Shown: positions 18,921-32,300 of the stretch, in pieces | How the letters are laid out: each line of letters opens with the position of its first letter | Numbering within the stretch: position 1 is the first letter of the stretch | From: Holothuria scabra | Taxonomy: Eukaryota > Echinodermata > Holothuroidea > Aspidochirotida > Holothuriidae | Reading direction: 5' to 3' | Length of the DNA: 64,000 nucleotides | Assembly: GCA_037179385.1 (NCBI GenBank) | Contig: CM074179.1 | Span: forward strand, 33,939,905-34,003,904 | The notes under the pieces: generated by a model | The model's database searches: none | What the model was told of the DNA's origin: nothing | The model's input: only the letters and a program-made list of their open reading frames with translations | Program-made: the position numbers and the translations under genes

Positions 18921-21211
18921 AATTGATTATCAAGCACAATGAAGGCAAAAAGGTTCTATTTTAAAGGCCTCGGTAAGACCTTTCAGTTACAAGTTGACTG
19001 CTAACCACTTGACCAGTCGGTCAAAATGGAAGAAAAATAGTAATGAAGAAGGGGGCTAATTTGCTGATGACTATACTGCGACTTTACTACTAAAAGGACC
19101 TTAAATGAGGGGAATAGTAATTGGCTGTGTCGAGAAGAATGTATACTCGAATATTTTTGGAACGAGCACTGAAACAAACCGGGCTAGAGACATTGGGGAA
19201 AAGGGCCGTTTTCAAATACGTGAACGCATGACCGAACGTTGGGGGGAGTTGATCTTTTGCCCGACTCTAGATACCCAATAAGAGCATATTCTCTGCCCAA
19301 CTGAGGCACAAAAGTCTGCGCGATTAGCACGATTTGGGCCAATGGGAGGAGTTCTGCAGCCCAGAATCACCTGACCCGTACGGCCATGCGTGAACGTCAA
19401 CGAAGGGACAGGAATAAGCAGGGAGGGCGCCAGACGTTTTGCTTGGGAATTTTGTAAGTATGATGGCACTATAGGCAAGACAAGCTTAGCCCCAAGGGGA
19501 CGAAACAGTACGGAGAGTAGACAGGGAGAGAAATACACTGGAGAGAACAAAACTTCAATATGGTGGACAGGGGCATTTTAACCTCCATTCACATACTGGA
19601 GAGCAAAACAAAGATAGAAGACAAAATATGAATACGGCGACGTAGGATAAGGGCAAATGTGAAGAAAATGAAAAGAAAATGTAAAAATGTGAATTTTATT
19701 TGAGTTTGACAGGTGTTACAAAATATTTTTGTGACTTTCATGAAATTCTTCATAATATGTCTTGTGTGATTGCAACGATGTTGGTGCAAGCATTAGGTAT
19801 TCAAGCCATGCATTTAGTATTTACAATTTTCGAAAAGACGGTAACATCTACAGGGGGTTAGACTTACGTATCTATCTAAAGACTTGTTGTAGCGGACTCG
19901 AGTTTACCATCGGAACTTGAAGATAACAATAGTTTTGTGATGTTAATTTCATATATTTTACAATTTCAGTTAAATAAAGCAACTCTGAAAAGAATTTAAG
20001 TGCTATAAGTTGAGTAGTACAGGAAGTGTTTTAACATTGGTCATTCATCAAATACGTGAAAAACGAAGGCCAGGTTTATACGTAATTGCTGTTCACAATT
20101 TATTTCAACAAGGCAAAATGTAACACGAGAAACGGAAGTTTATGAAACGCTCACTCCAATTAGGACTACCTGTAAATGTGAAGAGAAAGAAATGATTTAA
20201 GTACGAAAATTAAGCAAGCACTGTAACATAACTATATATGTGGGTCAATGTTTTTTATTCGTTTTACCATCTGTAAATATTGAAACAAATAGGCACTGCA
20301 TAGAGTTTACCACTGAATGTGAGAACAAATCTGTGTGATCACAATATTAGTTAATATGACCGTTCACAAGATCTGAAACCAGTAAAATGCCCATTTCTTA
20401 AGACGTTTCACTTCAATTCTACTTGTTGGAAGTGTCCTTAAAAATGAAAACACTGAGTGTGCAAGCGAACTTAGTGAGGGCAGTATTTATAAACGTGACT
20501 TGAGCAGGAGAAATAATATCTTCCAAAATTTACCATTTCTTTGGAGTTTAGAAGGCACGCAAATTGCTAATCGTTTGCTTTTCATTTTCAGAATATAAAA
20601 GAATCGTGGTTACTTACAAATCATTTTATTTATTGATTTGTTGCTGCTTTCTGCATTATTAGAATACATGGCATGCAAGAGTAGTATATAAAGGTTTAGC
20701 TATTAATTTGCGTTGGAATAAAGGTTACCTTATGGTAATGTCATGTTCAACTATTAAAAATAAAAGTTAAACAATATAAAGCATTTAAATGACAAGTTCT
20801 GTGTTCGCAATGTTTATCGTCAAACAAGGTTTTACCATTAGTACCAGCAGAAAGATGTAGAAACAGCGGTTGGTATATTAGCTGCAATCCCGTATCAAGA
20901 GCCTCAATAGGCATGATCTTTTTATCTTACAAGACTTAAATATCGCACTTGTAGTACATAATGTTAATGGCGTTAAATTATATCGTTGATGGATTGTTTC
21001 ATTCATGTCATCAGACAAGTCATCCACACGATCTTCTGTTCCTGTCATTATTGTTTCACACTTATTATGAAGATAAAGTTAAAAAGTAATTTCTTAAGAC
21101 AAATGGCTGTATTCTTCAACCATGTTACTCACTGCGGAGATGCAATTAACTGTATCGTGGTTTAGCGGCACTTTTCCCGTACTAATTATGAGGGACCTAT
21201 AATGTTTGTCA

Positions 21212-21241
21212 AGATGTGTCTGTGTGTGTGTGTGTGTGTGT
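21212..21241. repeat. TG/CA microsatellite
   Basis: A short tract of TG units with one interruption. Nothing else is seen near it. Confidence 0.85.
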
Positions 21242-22618
21242 AATGGGACGATAAAATTAACATTATGAGCAGCGTGAGAGCAACAGCATTAGCCTTGTTT
21301 AGTTTGCAAGCAAGCGATGAACCAGATCCCGACAAAGTGAGTGTATTTGGTCCAGATTGCACGTGGATGGTTTCCACCGATGCACACATGATGACTAGAA
21401 AATGTGGTTACACAAATCGTAACCACTTACTGTCCACATGATTGTTTCCGTGCCAACGTTGGTACGTAATATATCGTCCTTTCACGTTTGTTGGTCGATG
21501 TGATATACCTGAATATAATCAATGCAGCACTGTGCCGGTTACGTGTTGTAGATATCAATCCATATCGAAAAGTTTTGTACAAAAACGATCATTTGGTCAT
21601 TTTACACAAAACTTCTAAAGAGATGAGATGAACGCAACCCATAAAACGCCGATTTGTATTCGACAAAAATAAATTTTGATGATTTAAAACTTTAGTGACG
21701 TCATAATTGGGGGAATTTCCCCCAAACAACGCGTCATCTCATGCCACATAAATGCGGTTCAGCCATTTCGATATATATGTGACTGGAAGTGTTAATCCTG
21801 TAATTTTTTTAAATTTTGGGTGAAATGCACATTTTTGCGTATAGACATCAATTCCTATAAATAAATTATTAACGACAAAATTAAAGGGTGAACCCAATCA
21901 AAAAAAAAAAAAAAAAAAAACACTCACTGTGTGTTTAATGGTACAAACATCACAAATCCAATTTAGTCAGACCCTTAACCCAACCCCGAGTGCTACATTT
22001 AATAAGGGGCCAAACCTCTCACCCCAAACTATAATTTTGGTACAGGGGTACCGAAATTCTCAATTGGCTTAGCTTTTTGATTGACAGTTAATTCTAACAA
22101 TGCAGAGTACCAAAACAAAACTTATATTACACAGCATGAACGGTACTGACAGTGTTTTGATTATATAAATTGAATTTTTCTTTAGTCACTTTGAAGCAGT
22201 AAACAGAGATTGTATCTGGATGAGGATGAATTTCAGACAATTGTGAAAGGGGATTCAGTAAGAAGGCTGAAGAGAACTGAGCCTTTAAGACAAAACCGAA
22301 CAATACACCATGCGCCCACACACTGTAACTCATTTGTGAGGTTTATAATCGAAACGTTTCGATATGCTTTGTTACTTTTGACTCACAATCTAGTGATACA
22401 CATGAAGGATACAGGACTGCACTATTTCTCATAATGCTTATCAGGCTAATTGAAGAATCACCACCTACGGGCTATAGGATTTCAAGTATTTCTAACATGA
22501 TCTTGTTCAAGATCAATAAAATTATATGGCGCATTTTTCAAATAATTATTCTTATGCGCCTTATAAGACACAGTGGAAAACAAAAGACTAAGTTGGACTA
22601 TCAGATACCATCACAGGC

Positions 22619-23400
22619 TCAGGTAAATAGGTGGGTTTTTAATAAAGACTGAAAATGTTCCAGAGAGCGTGCTATCTGAATTGAAGGGGGCAGATCATTC
22701 CATAACTTAGGGCCTTGGTCAGCTAGTGCGCGCTCACCAAATATGGATCTATATCTAGGAACAATCGGATTGACAGTGGTCTCAGATCTGAGTTCATATA
22801 TTGTTTTCTTAAAGGAGAACATGTTGGACAGGTAGAGTGCAATGTTGTGTAGGGATTTATAAACAAGAAACAAGATCTTGAATCGATTCCTGTAAAACAC
22901 TGGGAGCCAATGCAACTCCTTCAGCAAGGCTAAGGATGGGAATAACTTGTTCTTGTTAGCAACTCGTATGGCAGCGTAATTTTGCACACGCTGTATCTTG
23001 TACAGCATACATTTCGGAATACCCGTTAGCAAAATATTGCAATAGTCGGTACAGGTATGAACCAGTGCATTTACAAGAGCAATGGTAGCGTTCTTGTTTA
23101 GGAATTTAGCACACTGTCTAATGTTATACAGAGGGTAAAAAGCAGTTTTACTCTCACTATTAACACGATCAGATATAGGAAGACCCTGATCTAGCCAAGT
23201 TCCTCAGTCTTACTTCACGGATGACGAAACTTTAACAGGGGTGTTACCAACAATAATATTTTCAGTGTTAAGTCTGGACAACTGACAAGTTTCCCTAATT
23301 TTGCTGCTATCAAGTTAGGAGAAAGTCCAGTAAAAGCAGCAAATATTGCACCTTTTTGCATCTTGATACCATTGAAAACCGGCAAAATTTCCATACTACC
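22619..23400 (-). pseudogene. LINE ORF2 C-terminal fragment
   Basis: The minus-strand frame from 23032 down to 22619 reads as the C-terminal end of a CR1/L2-like LINE polymerase. It includes LYKIQRVQNYAA, ELHWLPVFYRNRFKILFLVY, ADQGPKLWNDLPPSI and SLLKTHLF. The frame extends upstream to about 23200 (FYPLYNIRQCAKFLN, then the NALVHTCTDYCN block). Above that, stops and frame changes interrupt recognisable blocks such as WLDQGLPISDRV and NIIVGNTPVKVSSS. The rest of the element is absent, as expected for a 5'-truncated dead insertion. Confidence 0.75.
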
Positions 23401-24651
23401 CACCCTTCCCTTCTCTTAGACCCTTCACCAGGGTGGCGATGTATGTCTCCCTTGCGAAAAAATAAATATACCTATGGTAACCCTAACTGCAGACAAGAAG
23501 GGCAGTTTACACCCCTATGCTAATTCTGAGAATGACCATCATTCAGAGAACGATAATATTCACAAGCAGCGGTGGGCCGTTGGGGGTATGTTATGTCCAC
23601 GGACGTCCTACATTAACATTAACAGAGGATCATGGGAAAATCGGTCGCCACCGTTCCGGAGATCCAAAAAGAGGTAGAAAGATGTTACCGACTGTTAGAC
23701 CAGGGAGTTGTAGGCTAGACCCAATAAAAGCTATGTATAACTCGGACTTTCCATATACATTGACAAAGTAGACTTCGTAGATTGTCGCTACTTTACGTGT
23801 GATAATATGCAAGATGGCGTAGAAAAGGATAACTTTTTATTACCCTTCAAAAAACACCTAGCGTTTGGCAAGCCTAAGTTTAGCATTTCGTAACTGCTTC
23901 CAAGAGAGAAATCTAACAAACGAGCTCACATCAAATTCTAAGATTAAACCTAGGTCTAGATGCGTACATGTCATGACTGTTCTCAGAGGGCGAACTACAA
24001 GCACTCGCGAGATAAGACAGTACAGTGTGTGTGCTACAATACTACAATGTTCTTCAGCTTGTTAGCGTTTAGCGAAACTGTACGTATACGCGATATACTA
24101 CAGGTACAATGCGGCCGTTGTGTGATGAGCAAGTTTACTTTTTGCAAATTTGACTTACTCAAGTATTCTTTTACAAAACAATAAAATACATAAATGCCAA
24201 AATGAAAACTGCTCATTTTAGGCCATATCATAACCAAAGTGACCATAAAGTCTCGTTCCCGTCTACATGACCCACTCTACATAATGAACTCGATTGTATA
24301 GCAAACTGCTCACTGAGAATCAAGAAACATTGAACGAAAGAACTGCCCCTCGAAAATTTGAAGCCTGCCTAGGGCACTGTCCATGACGTAATGGACAGTG
24401 CAATGAAACTGCACGGCATAAATGGAAATCTCCAGTGACAGTTAATGACCTTTTCTAAATGGATAAGAAGTCCATGAAGAAGTTTGGGTTGTAAGGTTTA
24501 ATAACCGTGTTTACGAATATAAATCAAGGTAACAAGTGTTTTACGGCGTGATGACCCGTAGTGCGCTGCACACTACTTCAACAGGCAAAAACTACTGCAC
24601 TTCGTCTTTACTCTGTCCGACGCGACGTCTTGTCGCATGGTGTCGTTAAAG
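23401..24651. other. Intergenic stretch, nothing recognised
   Basis: No open frame resembles a protein and I found no long repeat. Short open frames on both strands are of the size expected by chance. Confidence 0.4.
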
Positions 24652-25412
24652 CTAGCCGCACACTATACGACTTTGCACATCGCAAATCAACTAAACCGTC
24701 GTCACCTAGTTTTGAATCGCCGTTACGATTATAAGTCGCAAGACATGGCCACGTACACTATAAGACTGGCTATCGCACATTGTCAGTTGACGATTAGGGA
24801 ATGCACACCCACGTTTGGCACGTGCACACTACTGCTATACATATTACGGTACAACAGTACAGAACAGCATAAAATTTGAACTATACAGTACTTTCAGTGG
24901 GTAGCAAGCGTACTAGCTATGCTAGTTTACGGCTCACCAGTGATGTCGACTGCCTCGCCAATCTCTTCAACTTTTTTTTCAAGTCTTCCTAAAGGAATAG
25001 GTTTTGCTTTCACAGTTATAAAGTACAGGTCGTTGCTCCCACGTTTCTATGAGTTTTTCTTATCTCTACTCGCCGTACTCGGTTTATATATCCATCTTTT
25101 CAACTGAATACTTTCACAAAGTTACGTCAAAAGTTGTCACCGGACCAAGCATCATACAAATTTCACCGTATTTATACCACATGCATATAAATCAGTAACT
25201 TTGATTGGTCAGATTTTTCAGTCACTTGCGACTGTCGCCCTACAGAGTCGGGGATAACCAACATGTTCGTTCTTTCCTACTGAAGGCGATGCAACTTTGA
25301 ACTGGTCCTTAAACTACGAGTCGCAGTCGAAACCTACGCACACTACACGACTGCTGGAGATCCGACGATCGAGTTGAGTTGCAACTCACAAAATCGCATA
25401 GTGTGCGGCTAG
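24652..25412. mobile_element. 761-bp element with about 23-bp terminal inverted repeats
   Basis: The left end is CTAGCCGCACACTATACGAC and the right end is the reverse complement of CTAGCCGCACACTATGCGAT; the match continues for a few bases with two mismatches. No transposase-like frame is seen, so it would be non-autonomous. The superfamily is uncertain. A second, similar end begins at 25418 facing away from it. Confidence 0.6.
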
Positions 25413-25431
25413 TTTTAACTAGCCGCACACT
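25400..25431. repeat. 15-bp palindrome where two element ends abut head to head
   Basis: AGTGTGCGGCTAGTT (25400-25414) is followed by TT and then its exact reverse complement (25417-25431). It is formed by the right end of the 24652-25412 element and a second copy of the same end pointing right, which runs on into about 25600 without a clear partner. Confidence 0.7.
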
Positions 25432-25612
25432 ACACGACTTGGCACGCCGAACATCAACTCAATCTTCGATACAACTGCGATTGTCAGCTAAACACACCAC
25501 ACCGCAAGACGCCGCGTCGGCTGTAGTCCTGGCGGTGTTGCAATTTTCACCACTAGAGTTCCGTCGTGTGGTAAGCCGTCGGTCGGATTGAATATGTTCA
25601 ATCGCAGTTGGA

Positions 25613-28600
25613 TGCAATCGGTATGCTTTATTTCCGGGTAACACGGCCACGACTACCAAAGAAGTGTCTACGATTTATGCAAATTGTTCACAACGGAGAT
25701 TCTTCGGTAGGCCTAGTCGTGACGGTGCGTACCGGGTTTACAGGGGCTTTAGATAACACGACGTGGCCAGGGAGGGGCGGCGTTTCAACCCAAAGGTCAC
25801 GTAGTCGAGCTCGTTGGCATCACCTTGGAAAGCCCATGCGTATCACAGGCGGTTTCAAGAAGAAAGTGAATAGAACGCCTGACTGCCATGCAAACAGTAA
25901 GACATGCTGTGACTACACCTCTGTAAAAACGAATGCGCTGTTGGTGTTTCGGGGATAGGAACAATAACGGTGGTCAAATATATTGCTGGCAGTGTTTGCG
26001 GTACATGACGTGATTTTTACGGATGATTAGTCGACGCTGGATGGAGGCAACCAAAAATCTGGTCGGAATTCGACAATCGTCACTACTTGTGGAAATGGGG
26101 TTTTTTCAATAAGAAAAAAAAAGATTGAAAAAATGGCAAATTTGCCAATTTGAGGAGTGCCGGACGTCTGCAACCCCCCCCCCCCCACCGATCCGCCACT
26201 GGTGAAATATTCTTCCTTAAGGATTGTCTCCTTCATTCGAAGTGTAGTAGGCCTAATCCTGTTAAAAAGACGAATTCCAATGTTTTGCTTCGATCTTTAT
26301 GTGCTTTTGGGATATGTTTTAATCCAACTTTTCAAATAACTTTTTAATGAATGATTTCACCTACTCTCTTCATTGCGAAAGGAGTCACCCTATTTAAAAA
26401 CGTACGTGAGTGACAATAGTGATCATGAAATTTCAAACGATTTTAATTGTTCCTGAAGTAGTCCAAAATATCTATGTTTTAAAAGTAAAAAAAAAAAAAA
26501 TACAATGTATCATTTTGAAACATGGCATCTACGGGACCGTGTTGAAATGGCTTTTGCTTTGTTTGAAAGCTGTCGATGAAATACTATTGAGGGAATTCTG
26601 ATGTGAACCCTTTTCACATGAAGCAAACGGCAAAGGCATTTTCTCCTTTCAATATACAGGGATATTAAAAATCATTCAACACAATGGTTAGTTGTTAGCT
26701 ATGCACATAGATCAAAAGAAGAAGCTTGCGTTACATCTCCTTCTTTTACAATTACTCATTGTGCTCAAATTGCGTGAAAGGCAAGTAACACATACTTGGC
26801 CGACCTCTTTACCTACACCAAATGTAACGCGCCGGTAACATTTTGTGTATTTTGGTATATTTAACACTGCCAATGTGTTCATCAGATGTGAAACCTGAAT
26901 ATTAAAAGTGTACCATATATATAGGAATCCGATCAGCGCTTGTGTTTAAGTGACTAAGGCAGCCATTAATGGGATCCATCAGCCATTAATCGTCTTCATG
27001 TATTGTCTACATGAATTTTAAACCCTCTTATTCAGTGAAATTGAGGAATTTAGTGTACAACTACCCATGATACAGGTAAGCAAGGAAATTGAAAAGGTGA
27101 AACACCCCAGTTATGGCCGACTGAAATTAGACCACCACTTGCTGCCCCGAATCGTGTATATGTAGTTTACTTAATTTCTTCTCTGGGCACCGGTGGCGCC
27201 AAATTGTCAAGATTTGGGGCAACTAGGGGCAAAGGATAATGTTGGGGGCAAAAGCTGGTTGCGCTAGGCACGAAACCGAAACGAAATCCAGGAACGGAGT
27301 GGGGTCCAGGGGCTACGCCTCCCGAAGCTCTGAGAATGTAGATTAACTCTGGTTAAAAAATTAGCCTCTGGAGAGGTGTACTATTTATTATTCGGTTAAT
27401 CCTACTTCTGACTGACCTAAATCCTAAATGGGGGGGGGGGGGTGTTAGTGGGGGAGGGGAAAAATCTCTTGCTCCCCCTCCGTAGCGTTATATTTAGAAA
27501 GATCGGTGTCTAGTGCAAATAAATCTTTGTTAAACCAACGCAAATTTTGTTTTAAAGTTACTAGGATTTGAGCTAGTTAAATGAGTAACAACCAAATTGT
27601 TTTGAAGCAAATACAACACCGCGCCCAGTAAAATTTAACATCTGTGTTTTAAGAGTGAACGTTTTATCGTGTTCAGCTTTCCACAACCCATAAGAAAGCT
27701 AGATACTTCTCCATCTTAAGTTGTTTTGCTAAAACATTTTTCTACCCTTCCCTTTCACAAAGAGCCCACGCAGAACATGCCCTGTGATATTTGAGGTTCT
27801 CTGTGCTCTTGAAGTTGAGATCAAAGTGCCATATAACAATCTGAAAAGTGTTGGGTATACCCTGTAAAATTTTAGTCCGGGTGACGAGTGACTTTCTTTA
27901 AGGTCAAAGGTTACTTCGTAAAGGTCACTTGTAATTTGAGGTTTCACAACCGCGCACGAAATTTGAGGCCGAGGATGAATACAAAGCATGGGCGTCCGCA
28001 GAAAAAAGTCAGGGGGCGGGGCAAAATTTCTGGCGGGCCAAACCTCCAAGTCACCATGAATTGACACAAAGCATGCAAAAATTTCATCCAAAAATGCCTC
28101 CCAGACCGCCAGAAATGGCATTTCTAAAGCCTATTTTTCGCATAGAAACTTAGAAAACACGTTTTGTTCGCGTTTTTGTTTTGATTTTTATACGTTTTTT
28201 TTTTTTTCAAATTTTTGATTTTCCAGGGGGGGGGGGGGCAAGTGCCCCCCTCTTGCCCATACCTGTGGACGCCCATGACACAAAGCTGCACGGTACAGAA
28301 ATGCATTGAATATATCTGGATTTAGAATGAAAATGATTTTGGCAAATGTACACCTGAATGGCGAGCAATCGGTGTCCTATCATGGGGAATCGGCAGACAC
28401 CGATTTCATTCGACATACACCGACTAAAAAAGACACACACCGAGTTTAATTTACACATACCATTTTAAATCGGCCCCTATCGCATAAAATTTCTGACTGG
28501 CAAATCAAATTGGATTGTCGGCCCTGTGGAGGTAGTGTAAATCGTTCGGTCAGCGTTGTACATTTCATCGTAGTCATACGGGTAAAAAAACTGCGGAAGA

Positions 28601-30583
28601 CGATTAAAATGCGGTCGAAAAATATTTAAAAATTTGTAGCTTACATTGGAAAAAAATGAAATCATAGGAGAACGTTTGAGAAATTTGTGATCTTTATTAA
28701 AGAGTCTATAACAGGCACAATCTAATAGATTTAGGACAGGTCGTTTGTTGAGGTTATATACTGTCTCTATTCCACGGAGAAAGAAAAGAAAAGAAAGATT
28801 TTGTCAAGGGAGACTGGGGGGTACGGTCTTTTGCCCCTTGCTCCTCGTCTTGATGCAAGGCCCTGTCGAAGATTTGTTCACGACAAAACCTTGTCACTCT
28901 CTAACAGAGTTGAATTCACTCCAAGAATAGTGAAATTCACTCCAAGAAAAGTGTAGTTCACTCCAAGAACTCTTTTCACTCTTTTACTGGTGTCTGCATT
29001 GATCAATCTTTACAAGAAATCCCTCCATCAACCGTTAAACTCCGCTCTTTTGGGGTGAATTTACTTTCTTTTGGAACGGACATCACCATTGTAAGAAATT
29101 AGTGAACACTTTATTAGCGTGAATTCACACTTTTAACCCTATTAGAAAGTAACTCAGGTCACTGTTTCCTTTCTAGTATTTCCCAGTAGCCATTTGGATT
29201 GAATTTAATTCATGATTGAATCAATTATATATCATTCGACCTATATTTTCAGTAAATCTTACCACGTTCGACCTACTTAAGTAACCCATAACGGGATTTA
29301 TACATTACGTGTGGTTTTATCAGAAGTGGACATTGCGTGCAAGGGTCGAGCCGCCTTAAATTACGTTCTGTACGTTAGTGCAGTTGTAAAGGCCCCATAA
29401 GATGTGTCAAATAGACCATGAAACAGATTTCAAAATTCCTATTCCGTAGCAAGCACATGGGGACTAGACAAAATGTTACTGAAAATGTTTCTTAAAATAT
29501 TTACATCAATAAATGATGATTCCCAACCGTAATAAATTTGCAAATTATTGGGAAAATGATCGAAATTCAATCACATTTTTTTGCCAAAAGAAACCAAAGA
29601 ATTTCGTTTCAAAAAACTAATGACGTAATTACTATCAAATCAGAGATTCCATTCAGATAACATAAGTGTCACATGGCGAGACTGCCAGGTACCTAGCAAG
29701 ATATAATGTCGTAAACAAGACAATCTTAATATCCAAACACAAACGATTCAGGTGCTTAATTTATTGTATAGGAAAGCCTCCAAGGGATCTGCTACCATTC
29801 TTAAGAATGAAGGAATCTTAAACTTTATCCTGTATCACAGAACTTTTTGAATTGTGAGCTAATAAGAGAAATTAGGTGTGCACAGTTAGATGAAGGGCAT
29901 CAATGTCGATTTCCAAGTCTCACCATTGATAGTACTAGTTTCACCAACTTGACAATTCGAACTATCTACCGACGTGTTGGGAAGCAAACTTCATATTTGT
30001 GGCCGTTATTGCGCAATCTTAAACTCTCGGCACTCGCGGTGAAATGCATTATGGGAGACCGCACTCTAGCTAGCCTACGCAGAGCGCAAATGGACACCCG
30101 TTTAAAATGTCAGTAATTCTTATTCAAGGTCTAACGCGATTGATTATTTTGGGGGATTAAAGAAAAAAAGAAAGTTAATCATTCGAAAGAAACAGGGGAT
30201 CAATTTTGGCTAGAGTCTTCGTCATAAGCTTTCAGATTAAACCGAGGGATTGAGAGCTCACTTGCGAACTTTAAAATTACACATTTTTCGTCTTCGAGGT
30301 GAGAATGTGTTGAAATATCATTTAAAAGAGAGAGATTAAAAAATATTTCCAATAAATATTGGGACCTTTCTTCTTATCCTTTTATCTTCACTACAAATTC
30401 TATAAAGAAGTCTGTATTTGTCTTTGTTCTGCTAATCTTTTCATTATATATACATACTTTTGCATCACTTTCGTATGCGCACGCCCGATTCATGGTATTG
30501 AGTTGGATCTTGTAAAGCAGTGCTGTAATATACTATTTACCATCATGCGTTGTTTTTCAAGATGGCTGACTGGCTAACACTGT
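25613..30583. other. Intergenic stretch with homopolymer tracts
   Basis: It contains C- or G-tracts at about 26166-26186, 27430-27441 and 28227-28238. They are embedded in short GC-rich words (CCACCGATCCGCCACTGG, GGGCGTCCGCAG) that look like ends of dispersed repeats. No gene was recognised. Confidence 0.4.
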
Positions 30584-31034
30584 AGGGAGCACACCACCAT
30601 TACTTTTTTCCATCGACTAACACATTATTTTGCCTTCACATCCCACTAAAGCTACCTCTCACATGAAAGCCAAGGAGATAGCCAAGCATACCACAAATTC
30701 AAAATAGCATGATCGTTTAGATTTTGAGCTACATGGGGAAGACGTTTTTTTTTTTGCTCTGCACTCACCCCTATTAATCCGCAAAGTGACGGAAATTAAC
30801 TCTTTGTCACATCCAGTACTAAAATGGTCTAAATTACATTCAATATATCCCACTTTTCCATCACTAACACATTAACATCTCCTCTTTTATATCAACGAAA
30901 AATAGGCAGCAACTAATTATTCTAATGTAAGCAGTTTACACTTAAAGAGGACCTAAAATTGACAGGTACAGGACGATGTACTTAGGAACTACTTTTCCCG
31001 GGAAGGCCGCTCTGCTAATGGTGGTGTGCTCCCT
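30584..31034. mobile_element. 450-bp inverted-repeat element (MITE candidate)
   Basis: AGGGAGCACACCACCATTA (30584-30602) is repeated exactly in inverse orientation at 31016-31034. The interior has no coding frame and carries two related TCCATCACTAACACATTA-like words near 30612 and 30856. The true ends may lie slightly outside the perfect 19-bp arms. Confidence 0.6.
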
Positions 31035-32117
31035 GTGTCAAGTGTACTGCAAACAGATTCGTAGCATAAACAAGGCGGGATTGACCTTCTTCAGGAGAAT
31101 TGGAATAATTTATTAACGAAACGTTTCGGGGAAAGTATATTTCGTGATCAAATTTGATAATTTGATAATTGTTGGGCAGCTTCAGGGATGATTCCGGGTA
31201 AAATTTGTGACCATTCCCAATCGAAGAAAGGTGACCTAAAATCTCCCGGTGGTTATTGCGCCTTTCAAAATTGTGTGGCGTCATCAGGGCTTATTACATT
31301 TTGGTGACCCCGACGTCAGCTTCCCAACTAAGATGATCAGAGTAAGAACCAAGGTATTGAACACAGGTAGGGATCTAATTAAATTACTGTTTAACATAAA
31401 TTATGAAAAATATGGTTGAATTACCAGTGTGGATGGTCGTAAGACAGTGTAACGAAACTGTGTCAGCCTAAAGTTAGTACCGTATTGCAATATTCTCAGT
31501 CATAGACACGGTAAAATCACTTTCTTACCGTTTAGGCGTAACGTTATCCTTGCTCCTTAGCAAGCACGTGTATACAACAATTTTGGACTAAGCATCTCAT
31601 CCTACCCCAATAACCAAAGGGAGTGTACATTTTTTGTTTCTACGAGCTATAACGATTTTTTTAAATAAAAAAAATCTGACTTCTCTTAAGTGTGGAAAAT
31701 ACTGTATTAGGAACGTAAGTTGGGAAGAGTTTTGTTAAATAAATACTATTGTAGTTAAATAATACTATCTGGGGAATGAGTGAGGATTGAGACTTCTTGC
31801 CGACATTCAAACTTTGTTGCCTTTTTGTAGACAAAATATTAAAGAACTAAGAGCAGGAAATTTTAGAGAAACGGCACTGTAGCGGGTCGGAAAAGTTATA
31901 CCCCTGGCTTCTCCATGAGCGACCGCGTACTACAATTTAGGACGCACGAAACGCAGGGGAAGTTTTATCATTTTAAAAATAAAAATTACAAATATGGAGC
32001 TGGTATTAGGAAGAATAAAAATTGGGAAAACCACATTGTAGTTGACTCGTGCCTCTAATGGCAAATTTCCTAATTTTTTTGAACCAGTGGGAACACCACT
32101 GTATAAGAGATCTGAGA

Positions 32118-32300
32118 TTTTCGGCGCGCGAAGAGCGCCGAAATTTTACCCCATCTAAACAAATATTGGTAGATATGTGTAGCTTATATTGCAGAAAGCT
32201 TTGGCTTCTGGGTTTCCTGTAAGGAAATTTAAAGAGTTGAGGGATCACCGAAGAATCTGCACTTCCTTTTTTAATGAGTGGCAAATCTGAGAATGCTTGC
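32118..32300 (+). repeat. Dispersed repeat shared with 59205-59390
   Basis: Shared blocks in the same order are GCGC/GAAG/GCGC-type words, TTATATTGCAGAAAGCTTTGG, TTCTGGGTTTCCTGTAAGGAA and GGCAAATCTGAGA. The second copy carries small differences throughout, so the family is old. A further diverged copy of its start lies near 31980. No coding frame. Confidence 0.6.

Larger units (their letters stand above)
17098..22618. other. Intergenic stretch, no gene seen
   Basis: Open frames here are short and unlike protein. It holds a G-tract near 18234, a dispersed repeat around 18600-18920, a TG microsatellite (21218-21241) and an A-run at 21901-21920. From 19.6 to 21 kb I see nothing distinctive. Confidence 0.5.
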
